64,000 bases of DNA from Planctomycetota bacterium (GTDB lineage: Bacteria; Planctomycetota; UBA1135; GCA-002748355), in the NCBI GenBank assembly GCA_020638795.1, contig JACKHW010000006.1, forward strand, positions 1 through 64,000, in the 5' to 3' direction. The notes beneath the pieces were generated by a model. The model was not told the DNA's origin. It made no database searches and saw nothing but the letters and a program-made list of their open reading frames with translations. Below are positions 35,238-42,802 of this stretch, piece after piece (position 1 is the first letter of the stretch; every line of letters begins with the position of its first letter). The translations under genes were made by a program, and so were the position numbers.

Positions 35238-35812
35238 GCGAACTCCTTCGGCGGCCGCCCATCGCTTTCGAGGATCGCGTCGTAGTGCCCCTGGATGCGC
35301 AACAGAACCTCGATGACCTCCCGCACTGCACCGTGCCCAGCAGGCGCCCTCGTCACGTATTGGCAGACCTTGCGTGTATCGGGTCTGGCTTGCGGGACCG
35401 TGATCGGTAACGCGACTCGACGCAAGACCGGAATGTCGAGCAAGTCGTCGCCGAAGTAGCACATCACCGAATCATCGAGACCCCGCCGCGCGAGGAGGTC
35501 TTCGTAGACCGAGAGCTTGTCGAGCTTGCCGAGATGCACTTCGATCATTCCGAGTTCGTCCGCGCGCTCTTGGATGCCTCGCGATCGACGTCCACTCAGG
35601 AGACCGGCTTCGTGACCCGCACGCTGCCAGTGGACGATGCCACTCGCGTCGTGTGCGTGAATCGACTTCATCTCGCGCCCATCCGCATCGAAGTGCAGGC
35701 GCCCGTCCGTCAAGATTCCATCGACATCGAGGAGGACGAAGCGGATGTCCCGCGCCACACTTCGAAAGTGCGCCGGCAACGCGTCGAGATCGATCTCCTG
35801 CGGAACGTACAT
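35234..35812 (-). CDS. kdsC: 3-deoxy-D-manno-octulosonate-8-phosphate phosphatase KdsC
   Basis: 192 aa HAD-superfamily phosphatase. The first motif is DVDGILTDGRL, the classic KdsC signature. It is followed by GLLSGRRSRG, the Lys region KLDKLSVYEDLL, and CYFGDDLLDIPVLRRVALPITV. It dephosphorylates Kdo-8-phosphate in Kdo synthesis. It starts 3 bp after kdsD and overlaps the LptC/A-like gene by 4 nt, so it is central to a Kdo-LPS operon. Confidence 0.93.
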   Translation of the reverse strand: MYVPQEIDLDALPAHFRSVARDIRFVLLDVDGILTDGRLHFDADGREMKSIHAHDASGIVHWQRAGHEAGLLSGRRSRGIQERADELGMIEVHLGKLDKLSVYEDLLARRGLDDSVMCYFGDDLLDIPVLRRVALPITVPQARPDTRKVCQYVTRAPAGHGAVREVIEVLLRIQGHYDAILESDGRPPKEFA

Positions 35813-35815
35813 CGA

Positions 35816-36853
35816 TTAGAACTTGAGTGCCAAGAGGTCCTGGAGATCCAAGAGCCCGACGACGCGGCCATCCTGGTCGACGATCGGCATGTTGTCGACC
35901 GCGAGCCGACGAAGCAGAGCGAGTGCTTCGCTGGCGAGTCGGTCTGGCGTCGAAGTGCGTGGTGAAGTCGTCATGGCACGATCGATCGGCAAATCGAGGA
36001 GATTTTCGGTCTGCTGCTCCAAATGTCGGCGCAGGTCCCCATCCGTGAAATAGCCGACGAGGCGCCTTTCGTCGTCGACGATGATCGCCGCGCCCGGACG
36101 TCCCGGAGTCTGCGTCATCGTGACGAGCGTTTCTCGGATCGTGCGGCCGGACCGGGAGATCGGTACGTAGTCACCCGTTCTCATGACTTCGGAAACCCGC
36201 ATGAGGCTACGACCGAGCGAGCCGCCCGGATGGAAGCGCGCGAAGTCGTCGGGACCGAACGAGCGTCCTTCTTGGACGACGAGTGCGATCGCATCGCCGA
36301 TCGCGAGCATCACCAGCGTCGACGCGCTCGGCGCAAGACCGTGCGGTCCCGGTTCATCGATCGGTCCGAGTTCGAGCACGTGGTCGGACAAGGAGCCGAG
36401 CGTCGACTCGCGCGATTCGGTCACGGACACGACGCCGATGTCGAACGCTCGAGTGCATGGCACGAGACGGAGGAGTTCTTCGGTCTCCCCCGACTTCGAG
36501 AACGCGAGGAGCACATCGCCGGGAACCACGCGGCCGAGGTCCCCGTGAAATGCCTCGGCGGGATGCAAGAAGATCGATGGCGTTCCCGTGCTCGCAAGCG
36601 TCGCGGACACTTTCTGCGCAATGAGGCCGGCCTTGCCCATTCCGGTCACGACGACGCGACCCGACAAGCCGAGTATCAGCGAAATGACTTCACCGAACGT
36701 TTCATCGAGGCGATCCCGCACGCGAGCCAGAGCAGTTGCGTCGGCGTCGAGGATCCTTTTCGCACTCGAAAGCTGATCCCCACGTCGCTGATCCCCCGAC
36801 CTCGGCTCCAGGATGTCGCCCTCCATCCCGCTCATCGTAAGCTTGCCGCTCAC
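35816..36853 (-). CDS. kdsD: D-arabinose-5-phosphate isomerase KdsD
   Basis: 345 aa. An N-terminal SIS sugar-isomerase domain (RVVVTGMGKAGLIAQKVSATLASTGTPSIFLHPAEAFHGDLG, FSKSGETEELLRLV, LAPSASTLVMLAIGDA, HPGGSLGRSL) is followed by two CBS domains (MRTGDYVPISRSGRTI, AMTTSPRTSTPDRLASEALALL). It converts ribulose-5-phosphate to arabinose-5-phosphate, the Kdo precursor. The start could be at the internal ATG 36835. First gene of the kdsD-kdsC-lptC/A-lptD run. Confidence 0.92.
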   Translation of the reverse strand: MSGKLTMSGMEGDILEPRSGDQRRGDQLSSAKRILDADATALARVRDRLDETFGEVISLILGLSGRVVVTGMGKAGLIAQKVSATLASTGTPSIFLHPAEAFHGDLGRVVPGDVLLAFSKSGETEELLRLVPCTRAFDIGVVSVTESRESTLGSLSDHVLELGPIDEPGPHGLAPSASTLVMLAIGDAIALVVQEGRSFGPDDFARFHPGGSLGRSLMRVSEVMRTGDYVPISRSGRTIRETLVTMTQTPGRPGAAIIVDDERRLVGYFTDGDLRRHLEQQTENLLDLPIDRAMTTSPRTSTPDRLASEALALLRRLAVDNMPIVDQDGRVVGLLDLQDLLALKF

Positions 36854-36904
36854 TGCAGACGCCCCAAAAAGTCCGGTGCGACGCGCTGTGGCGACGCGCC
36901 CGAC

Positions 36905-37906
36905 TCAGCCGAGGTGGGCGATGACGGCGTCGGTGAACTCGCGCGTCGAAGCCTTGCCGCCGAGATCTCCGGTGACGGTCTCTCCTTCCTGGATCGTCGC
37001 ACGCACCGCCGCCTCGATCGCGTCCCCGCGCTGCGTTTCGCCCATGTGCCGCAACATCATCGCGGCGGACAGAACGAGTGCGCTCGGATTGGCGATGCCC
37101 TTGCCCGCGATATCCGGCGCTGTGCCGTGAACCGCCTCGAAGACGGCAATTTCGCTGCCGATGTTCGCGCTCGGCGCCAGCCCGAGCCCACCGACGAGCC
37201 CACTCGTGAGGTCCGACAGGATGTCCCCGAAGAGGTTCTCCATCACGAGCACGTCGAACTTCGTCGGATCGAGGACCAGCTTCATCGCGGCGGCATCGAT
37301 GATCACATCGTCGAAGGCGATGTCCGGATAGTCGGCGGCGGCCTCCTGCGCACAACGAAGAAACATGCCATCGCCGAGCTTCAGGATGTTGGCCTTGTGC
37401 ACGGCAGTCACTTTCTTGCGACCGAGCTTGCGCGCTTCTTCGAACGCGAAGCGCACGATGCGCCGGCATCCGTTCTCGGTCATGACGCGCAGACTCGTGA
37501 CGACACCGGGCGCGACCTCGTGCTCGATACCGCAGTAGAGGCCTTCGGTGTTCTCGCGCACGACGATCAGGTCGACATCCGAGTATCGTGACCGCACACC
37601 TGGCACCGAACGCGAAGGACGGAAGTTGGCGTAGAGATCCAGCTCACGGCGTATCGCGACGTTGACCGAACGGAAGCTCGAACCCTTCTGGGTGCCGACC
37701 GGGCCTTTGAGCGCGACCTTGGTCTCACGAATCGCATCGAGGGTAGCGTCCGGTAGTGGCGTACCGAGTCGCTCGAACGGCTCGACTCCGGCTTCGGCCA
37801 TTCGCCATTCGATCTGCACGCCGGTCGCCTCGACGATGCGCTGCGCGGCGGCTGCGACTTCTGGACCGATCCCTTCGCCGGGGATCAACGTAACGGTGTA
37901 GGCCAT
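36905..37906 (-). CDS. NAD-dependent isocitrate dehydrogenase-type decarboxylating dehydrogenase
   Basis: 333 aa from MAYTVTLIPGEGIGPEV; the frame extends to 38158 without family similarity. Features: GSSFRSVNVAIRRELDLYANFRPSRSVPG (the substrate-binding Arg-rich region of NAD-IDH), RENTEGLYCGIEHEV, KANILKLGDGMFLRC, DDVIIDAAAMKLVLDPTKFDVLVMENLFGDILSD and the NAD-site EAVHGTAPDIAGKGIANPSA. The SLNVA-type motif favours isocitrate over 3-isopropylmalate. With citrate synthase at 13462 it marks the oxidative TCA branch. EC assignment is by motif. Confidence 0.85.
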   Translation of the reverse strand: MAYTVTLIPGEGIGPEVAAAAQRIVEATGVQIEWRMAEAGVEPFERLGTPLPDATLDAIRETKVALKGPVGTQKGSSFRSVNVAIRRELDLYANFRPSRSVPGVRSRYSDVDLIVVRENTEGLYCGIEHEVAPGVVTSLRVMTENGCRRIVRFAFEEARKLGRKKVTAVHKANILKLGDGMFLRCAQEAAADYPDIAFDDVIIDAAAMKLVLDPTKFDVLVMENLFGDILSDLTSGLVGGLGLAPSANIGSEIAVFEAVHGTAPDIAGKGIANPSALVLSAAMMLRHMGETQRGDAIEAAVRATIQEGETVTGDLGGKASTREFTDAVIAHLG

Positions 37907-37974
37907 GCCAAGAGGATCCATGAGGCGCCCGTTCGTTGCAACGCGGGCCATGCTGCCATTTCGGGCCGTGCGCG

Positions 37975-38325
37975 TCAGACGGCAGCGAGTCGCTGCAAGA
38001 CGTCGACGACGAGTCGCAGCGCATGCCGCTCGAAACGCGTCAACCCACCGCGCTCGTCGACCGCTCGCTGCAAAGTTGCCTCGATGCCTTTCAACGGCCA
38101 CGCGGCACCGTCGAACGTCAGCGTCGCACAAGACGCCACGGCGACACAGGCAGGGCAAGCGGTTGCGCGAAACCGCAGTCGCGCGAGCACTCCCTCGTGC
38201 ACGCGGGCCGCGAATCGGACTCGGTCCCCGCAGACCGGATTCTCACCGGAAGCTTCGTGCGTCGAACCCTCGAGATTCTCGAGTCCCACGGGTGACCGGG
38301 CAAGCTCGACGAGTCGCGGCCCCAT
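37975..38325 (-). CDS. IscU/NifU-like iron-sulfur scaffold-type protein
   Basis: 116 aa. The motif HEASGENPVCGDRVRF contains the NPxCGD signature of IscU/SufU scaffolds, and RFRATACPACVAVASCATL matches the second cysteine loop. The third scaffold cysteine, usual near the C-terminus, is absent: the tail LTRFERHALRLVVDVLQRLAAV has none. No cysteine desulfurase adjoins it. It may be a variant scaffold or a regulatory homologue. It is upstream of the isocitrate dehydrogenase on the same strand, 68 bp away. Confidence 0.7.
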   Translation of the reverse strand: MGPRLVELARSPVGLENLEGSTHEASGENPVCGDRVRFAARVHEGVLARLRFRATACPACVAVASCATLTFDGAAWPLKGIEATLQRAVDERGGLTRFERHALRLVVDVLQRLAAV

Positions 38326-38348
38326 CGCCTTCGCGCACGCGCCCGCCG

Positions 38349-38537
38349 TCAGCGGACGGCGGCCTCGCGCATGACGTCGTCGAGCGAAGGAGGCGCCTGT
38401 TCGAGGACGAAGAACTCGTCCATCAAGAACTTGCAGGAGGGCAGCGCGAACAGCGCGAACAAGAACAGCACGAGCAAGAGCGCGCGTGCGCGCTTCTTCG
38501 GGACACTGCCGCAGGTCGGGGAGAGAGTGGTGCTCAC
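38349..38537 (-). CDS. Very small lipoprotein
   Basis: Sixty-two residues from a GTG at 38537 (VSTTLSPTCGSVPKKRARAL). A hydrophobic segment (LLLVLFLFALFALPSC) ends in a lipobox-like LPSC and is followed by a short acidic tail. No Shine-Dalgarno is obvious, and no family is recognised. It lies between the response regulator stop and the IscU-like gene. Confidence 0.45.
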   Translation of the reverse strand: MSTTLSPTCGSVPKKRARALLLVLFLFALFALPSCKFLMDEFFVLEQAPPSLDDVMREAAVR

Positions 38538-38637
38538 GTGGGAAAGGATCGCGCGCGAAGCGCCGACCGTAAACCCCGGAGTCGACGATCTACGAATCGA
38601 CTCGGATCTCGAAGGGCACGACCCGTTTCTTCGCGAG

Positions 38638-40014
38638 TCAATCCGTCCGATCTGAACTTCGAATGTAGAAACTCCGCAAGTCGTAGCGATCGAGCTTGTT
38701 GTAAAGCGTCTTGAGCGCGATCCCGAGCGCCTCGGCCACCTTCGTCTTGTTGCCGTCGAAGCGCTCGAGCGCGCTGATGATCGTGGCCTTCTCGAGTTCG
38801 TCGAGGCGCAGTGTCGTCGTCGGTGTCGGAGCCGCCGGATGCGGGCTGCACAGCGCACGAACGGTATCCACCGAGATCGACGGCGTCTCGCTGAGGATGC
38901 ACAGGCGCGAAACGACATTCTCCAGTTCGCGCACGTTGCCGGGCCAGTCGAAACTCTGCAGCTCACGCATTGCTTCGGCGGTGCAGTGCACTTCGCGATG
39001 CAACTTCGCTGCATTCCGTGCGATGAAGATGTCGACGAGCTGCGGGATGTCGCCGCGACACTCGCGCAACGCAGGGACACGCACGGTCACGGCCGCGAGA
39101 CGATAGTAGAGGTCCTGTCGGAAGCGCTCGGCTTCGATCTCCTCGAGCAGACTCCGATTCGTTGCCGCGATGACGCGAACATCGACCGTTCTCGTCTTCG
39201 CAGAGCCGACCGGCCGAATCTCGCCGAACTGCAACGCTCGCAAGAGGAGCGCTTGGACCTCGAGTGGCAGCTCGCCGATTTCGTCGAGGAAGATCGTGCC
39301 TCCCGAAGCGGCCTCGAAGAGTCCGAGCCGGTCCTTGTCCGCACCCGTGAACGCACCCTTCGTGTGGCCGAAGAGTTCACTCTCGACGAGATTCGTCGGA
39401 ATCGCTGCAGCGTTGACGACGATCAGGGACTGATTGCTCCGCGAACTCGACGCGTGAATGCTCCGTGCGACGAGTTCTTTGCCGGTGCCACTCTCACCTT
39501 CGATCAGGACACTTGCGTCCGTCGGCGCGACGCGAGCGATCATGTCGCGCAGTGCCTGCCTCGGAGCGCTGTCACCGACGATCGTGTCCGCACTGTTGGC
39601 CACGCCGACCGCCCGGCGGAGTCGTTGGTTCTCGTGGACCAAGTCGGCGCGTTCGCTCGCGCGCCGAATCGTCGCTTCCAACTTCGCGAGCGGGACGGGC
39701 TTGGTCAGGAAGTCATAGCCGCCGCGACGCATGGCCTCGACCGCTTCGGGCACGGCACCGTGCCCCGTCAGCATGATCACGGGCAACGCCGGATCGTGCT
39801 CGACGAGACGCGACAGCAACGACATCCCGTCCTCGCCCGGCATCTTGAGATCGACCAAGGCGACGTCGGGACTCCATTGTTCGGCTCGCTTCAGAACGCC
39901 TTCTGCCGAGGCGTGACTGTCGACGTCGAAACCGACATTCACGAGCTCCTTCTCGATGACCCGGCGAAACACGTCGTCGTCGTCGACGAACAGGACTCGA
40001 ATCTTCTTCATCAT
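38638..40014 (-). CDS. Sigma54-dependent response regulator (NtrC family)
   Basis: 458 aa from the first ATG of a double ATG overlapping the kinase stop (ATGATGA), with AGGAAGG directly before. A receiver domain (VLFVDDDDVFRRV, phosphoacceptor Asp in VALVDLKMPGEDG, MLTGHG, KPV) precedes a AAA+ domain with Walker A GESGTGKE, the GAFTGA sigma54-contact loop (HTKGAFTGADK), Walker B GGTIFLDEIGEL and a Fis-type HTH at the end (FDGNKTKVAEALGIALKTLYNKL). It activates sigma54 promoters when phosphorylated by the adjoining kinase. A sigma54 motif in front of the PKS operon is the obvious candidate target. Confidence 0.95.
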   Translation of the reverse strand: MMKKIRVLFVDDDDVFRRVIEKELVNVGFDVDSHASAEGVLKRAEQWSPDVALVDLKMPGEDGMSLLSRLVEHDPALPVIMLTGHGAVPEAVEAMRRGGYDFLTKPVPLAKLEATIRRASERADLVHENQRLRRAVGVANSADTIVGDSAPRQALRDMIARVAPTDASVLIEGESGTGKELVARSIHASSSRSNQSLIVVNAAAIPTNLVESELFGHTKGAFTGADKDRLGLFEAASGGTIFLDEIGELPLEVQALLLRALQFGEIRPVGSAKTRTVDVRVIAATNRSLLEEIEAERFRQDLYYRLAAVTVRVPALRECRGDIPQLVDIFIARNAAKLHREVHCTAEAMRELQSFDWPGNVRELENVVSRLCILSETPSISVDTVRALCSPHPAAPTPTTTLRLDELEKATIISALERFDGNKTKVAEALGIALKTLYNKLDRYDLRSFYIRSSDRTD

Positions 40015-41576
40015 CCTTCCTGCGCTCTCGGGATCGTGATTCTCACGAGCGTTCCGGGTGCACTCTTGTCCACGAGCGTCAGCTCGCCGTGCATGCCCTC
40101 GACGATCGCGTAGGTGAGTGCCAAGCCCAAACCGGTGCCTTTGCCCGGCGGCTTCGTCGTGAAGAACGGCTCGAACACGCGACTTTGATCCGCATCGGCG
40201 ATCCCACTCCCTTCGTCGTCGACTTCGATCACGATGACGTCGCTGGAATCGGCACCTTCTCGTGCGGTTTCTTCGGATCGGATGCGGAGCGTGATGGTCT
40301 GACCCGGCCGGCTCGCGTCGACAGCGTTGCTGACGAGATTGACGAGCACTTGCTTGAGCTCGGATTCGTTCCCTGTCACGAGTGCCGGCAGCTGTTCGAC
40401 TTCGATCGACAGGGCAATGGAGCTTTTCTCGAGCCGATGGCGCAGGATGACTTCGACCTCGCGAGCGGTCGCGCGGACGTCCATGACACTCTTGGGGCCG
40501 GGATCCTGACGCGCGAACGCGAGGAGACGCGACGTGATCTCGTGCACGCGATACGCTTCCGAAGCGATCGTCCGCAGGTACTCGAATTCCTCTTCCGAAT
40601 CGATGTCGCCACTTCGGAGACGTCGCTCGAGGCCCTCTGCACACGACGCGATCGAAGCGATCGGCGTGTTGATTTCGTGCGCGACGCCTGCAGCCAGCGT
40701 TCCGAGGCTCGCGATCTTCGCGGCCTTGATGAACTCGCGAGTGCGCGCCTCGACGCGCCTCTCGAGCATGTCCCGATTCGCGGCGATACGCGCAGCCATC
40801 TCGTTGAATCGCTTGGACAAGTCCCCGAACTCGTCTCGCGATCGAATCGAGATGCGATGCTCGAAGTCTCCTTCGATGAACGTGTTTGCACCGTTTGTCA
40901 AGGAATGCACCGGTCTGAGCACCACCTGATTGAGCAACCAGAAGGCGAGCACGAGCACGCATCCCGCGCCGATCGACAACAAGATGAGTGAGGACCAGAC
41001 GCGCGTGAGTCTCCTGCCGAGATCCGCATGAGACCGCGCAGTCTCGACACTCGTCTCCTCTTCGAGAACCGACGAAAGGCGACGCACTTCCGACAAGGTT
41101 CCGTGCATCAGTTGCTGATCACGCTGCGCGATTTGCGCCTCGTCGAGCTTCTTACGGATCCTCTCGACCAAGTTGTCTTCGACACCCTGGTGACGCTCGT
41201 CCGACGGATCGTGTCCACGCGAACCTTCGATGATCTCGTCGATGCGCGAACGCGCGTCCGCGAGATGCGTCGACACGTTCGCAGCGCCATCCACATCGGG
41301 AGCGGACCGATCGCCGAGCGAGGCGAGCGCGAGATCGAGTGCGAACCTCGCCTCGTGCGCGAGGTTCGCTTCGCGGCTTTCCTCGAGCAGCTTGTGCGCG
41401 TCGCTCTCGATGCGTGACAACTGATGGAGCGCCGTGAGGATGACGACGATCGAGAGCGCTGCGGTCATCGCGAACAAACCGCCGAGCTTGCGCCGGATCG
41501 TGAACGGATGCCGAGGCTGCGACCCGGATCCTGGCACTGACACTGTCGACGATGACGGACTCACGACGAACTCCAC
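40011..41576 (-). CDS. Membrane histidine kinase partner of the NtrC-type regulator
   Basis: 521 aa. Two transmembrane helices (KLGGLFAMTAALSIVVILTALH and LILLSIGAGCVLVLAFWLL) flank an extracytoplasmic helical sensor. HAMP, HisKA (SLGTLAAGVAHEINTPIASI with the phosphorylated His) and HATPase (NLVSNAVDASRP, IEVDDEGSGIADAD, GKGTGLGLALTYAIVEG) follow. Its stop overlaps the regulator start by 4 nt. Its 5' end overlaps the FAD-oxidoreductase gene by 16 nt, so the two-component pair is co-transcribed with the MMPL and oxidoreductase genes. The signal is unknown. Confidence 0.93.
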   Translation of the reverse strand: MEFVVSPSSSTVSVPGSGSQPRHPFTIRRKLGGLFAMTAALSIVVILTALHQLSRIESDAHKLLEESREANLAHEARFALDLALASLGDRSAPDVDGAANVSTHLADARSRIDEIIEGSRGHDPSDERHQGVEDNLVERIRKKLDEAQIAQRDQQLMHGTLSEVRRLSSVLEEETSVETARSHADLGRRLTRVWSSLILLSIGAGCVLVLAFWLLNQVVLRPVHSLTNGANTFIEGDFEHRISIRSRDEFGDLSKRFNEMAARIAANRDMLERRVEARTREFIKAAKIASLGTLAAGVAHEINTPIASIASCAEGLERRLRSGDIDSEEEFEYLRTIASEAYRVHEITSRLLAFARQDPGPKSVMDVRATAREVEVILRHRLEKSSIALSIEVEQLPALVTGNESELKQVLVNLVSNAVDASRPGQTITLRIRSEETAREGADSSDVIVIEVDDEGSGIADADQSRVFEPFFTTKPPGKGTGLGLALTYAIVEGMHGELTLVDKSAPGTLVRITIPRAQEG

Positions 41577-42802
41577 GCTCGAACCAACGTGCCTGGACTC
41601 AGCGCCTCGCGTAGTGGCACGTAATCGCCCGTCAAGGACACGACGAAATCCAAGAGCCCTGGCCTACGTTCGACGAGTCGTGCGAAACGCTCGACGAGCC
41701 ATGGTTTCCGAATCGCTCTCTGGAGAAGGAGACTCATCGCGAGCTTCGGCGCGATCTCGTGCCTACGCGCTCGCGTGTACTGTCTCCATGCGCGACGCTC
41801 GTTTCCGGTCTCGAATCGAACTCGCAAGGCATCGGTCAAAAGATCCGCGCCGCGAAGAGCGAGATAGATCCCTTCGCCAGTCATCGGATCGACATAGCCT
41901 GCCGCATCGCCGACCAAAACCGCCCCCTCGAAGACCTGACGCTTCGTTCGCACCCCCAATGGCCCATAGGCCCGCAGTGGTTCGAACCTGCGTGCGCTGC
42001 GGAGCCTCTCGGCGAGGACCGGCACGCGTTGGAGCCGCTCGTCAAACATCGCGTCGAGCGCCGCGCGCCCCTTCGGCAGACTCGCACCGTCGACGACGAG
42101 ATTGAGCGTGAAGAGTCCTGCATCGACATCGACTGCAGCGAAGTAGCCACCGTCGAACAGGTGAAGTTCGCCGAAGTCCGTAGCGTCGACACCTGCGTAG
42201 CGGGTAACGAGCGCGAAGCGGTTCAGCCACGGAATCGGTTGCACGACACCGAGCGAACGCGCGACACGAGAGCGAAGGCCGTCGGCACCGACGGTGACGC
42301 TGGCGCGCAACGTCCGCTCCGAACCATCGGGCTCGCGCACTCGAACACCGACGATTCGCCCACCGCGTTCGCGTTCGAGATCGAGAGCGGCATGTCCTTC
42401 GAGCACCGTGACACCGTCTTGGGCTCGGGCGAGTTCGACGAGGTTTGCGTCCAGAAGCTCGCGCCTGATACCGATGCCGAGCGTCGTCGGGGGCGCGGCA
42501 CGACCAACCGCACGATAGCGACCGACTGCGCCACGTTCGAATGCCGAGAGGCGCATGCCTGACACTTCGTGACCTCGCGCCGTACCTCCATCGAGGTCGA
42601 ACACATCCAGTCCGAGCTCGGCCAACATCGGAACACACGACGGGCTCATGAATTCGCCGCAGGGCTTGGACCGCGGAAACTGCGCTCTGTCGACGAGGGC
42701 AACGGCATACCCAGCACGGGCAACTCGAATCGCGAGAGAGGCACCGGCTGGACCTGCCCCCACGATCACGACATCGAAGCCATGGCGACCAAGGGCAGTC
42801 AT
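41561..42802 (-). CDS. FAD-dependent oxidoreductase, geranylgeranyl-reductase / hydroxylase type
   Basis: 413 aa from MTALGRHGFDVVIVGAGPAGASLAIRVARAG, the dinucleotide-binding fingerprint. It continues with CGEFMSPSCVPMLAELGLDV, VTVGADGLRSRVARSLG, VLVGDAAGYVDPMTGEGIYLALRGADLL, all typical of the geranylgeranyl-reductase / UbiH-like group that reduces isoprenoids or hydroxylates aromatic rings. It overlaps the MMPL gene (ATGA) and the kinase gene. In srs-type phenolic-lipid loci a flavoprotein hydroxylates the resorcinol ring, which fits the neighbouring type III PKS, but reduction is equally possible. Confidence 0.85.
   Translation of the reverse strand: MTALGRHGFDVVIVGAGPAGASLAIRVARAGYAVALVDRAQFPRSKPCGEFMSPSCVPMLAELGLDVFDLDGGTARGHEVSGMRLSAFERGAVGRYRAVGRAAPPTTLGIGIRRELLDANLVELARAQDGVTVLEGHAALDLERERGGRIVGVRVREPDGSERTLRASVTVGADGLRSRVARSLGVVQPIPWLNRFALVTRYAGVDATDFGELHLFDGGYFAAVDVDAGLFTLNLVVDGASLPKGRAALDAMFDERLQRVPVLAERLRSARRFEPLRAYGPLGVRTKRQVFEGAVLVGDAAGYVDPMTGEGIYLALRGADLLTDALRVRFETGNERRAWRQYTRARRHEIAPKLAMSLLLQRAIRKPWLVERFARLVERRPGLLDFVVSLTGDYVPLREALSPGTLVRAWSSS

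Noticed and set aside
36023..37591. A 522-residue plus-strand open frame
   Set aside because: It is antisense to kdsD and isocitrate dehydrogenase, both clearly real.
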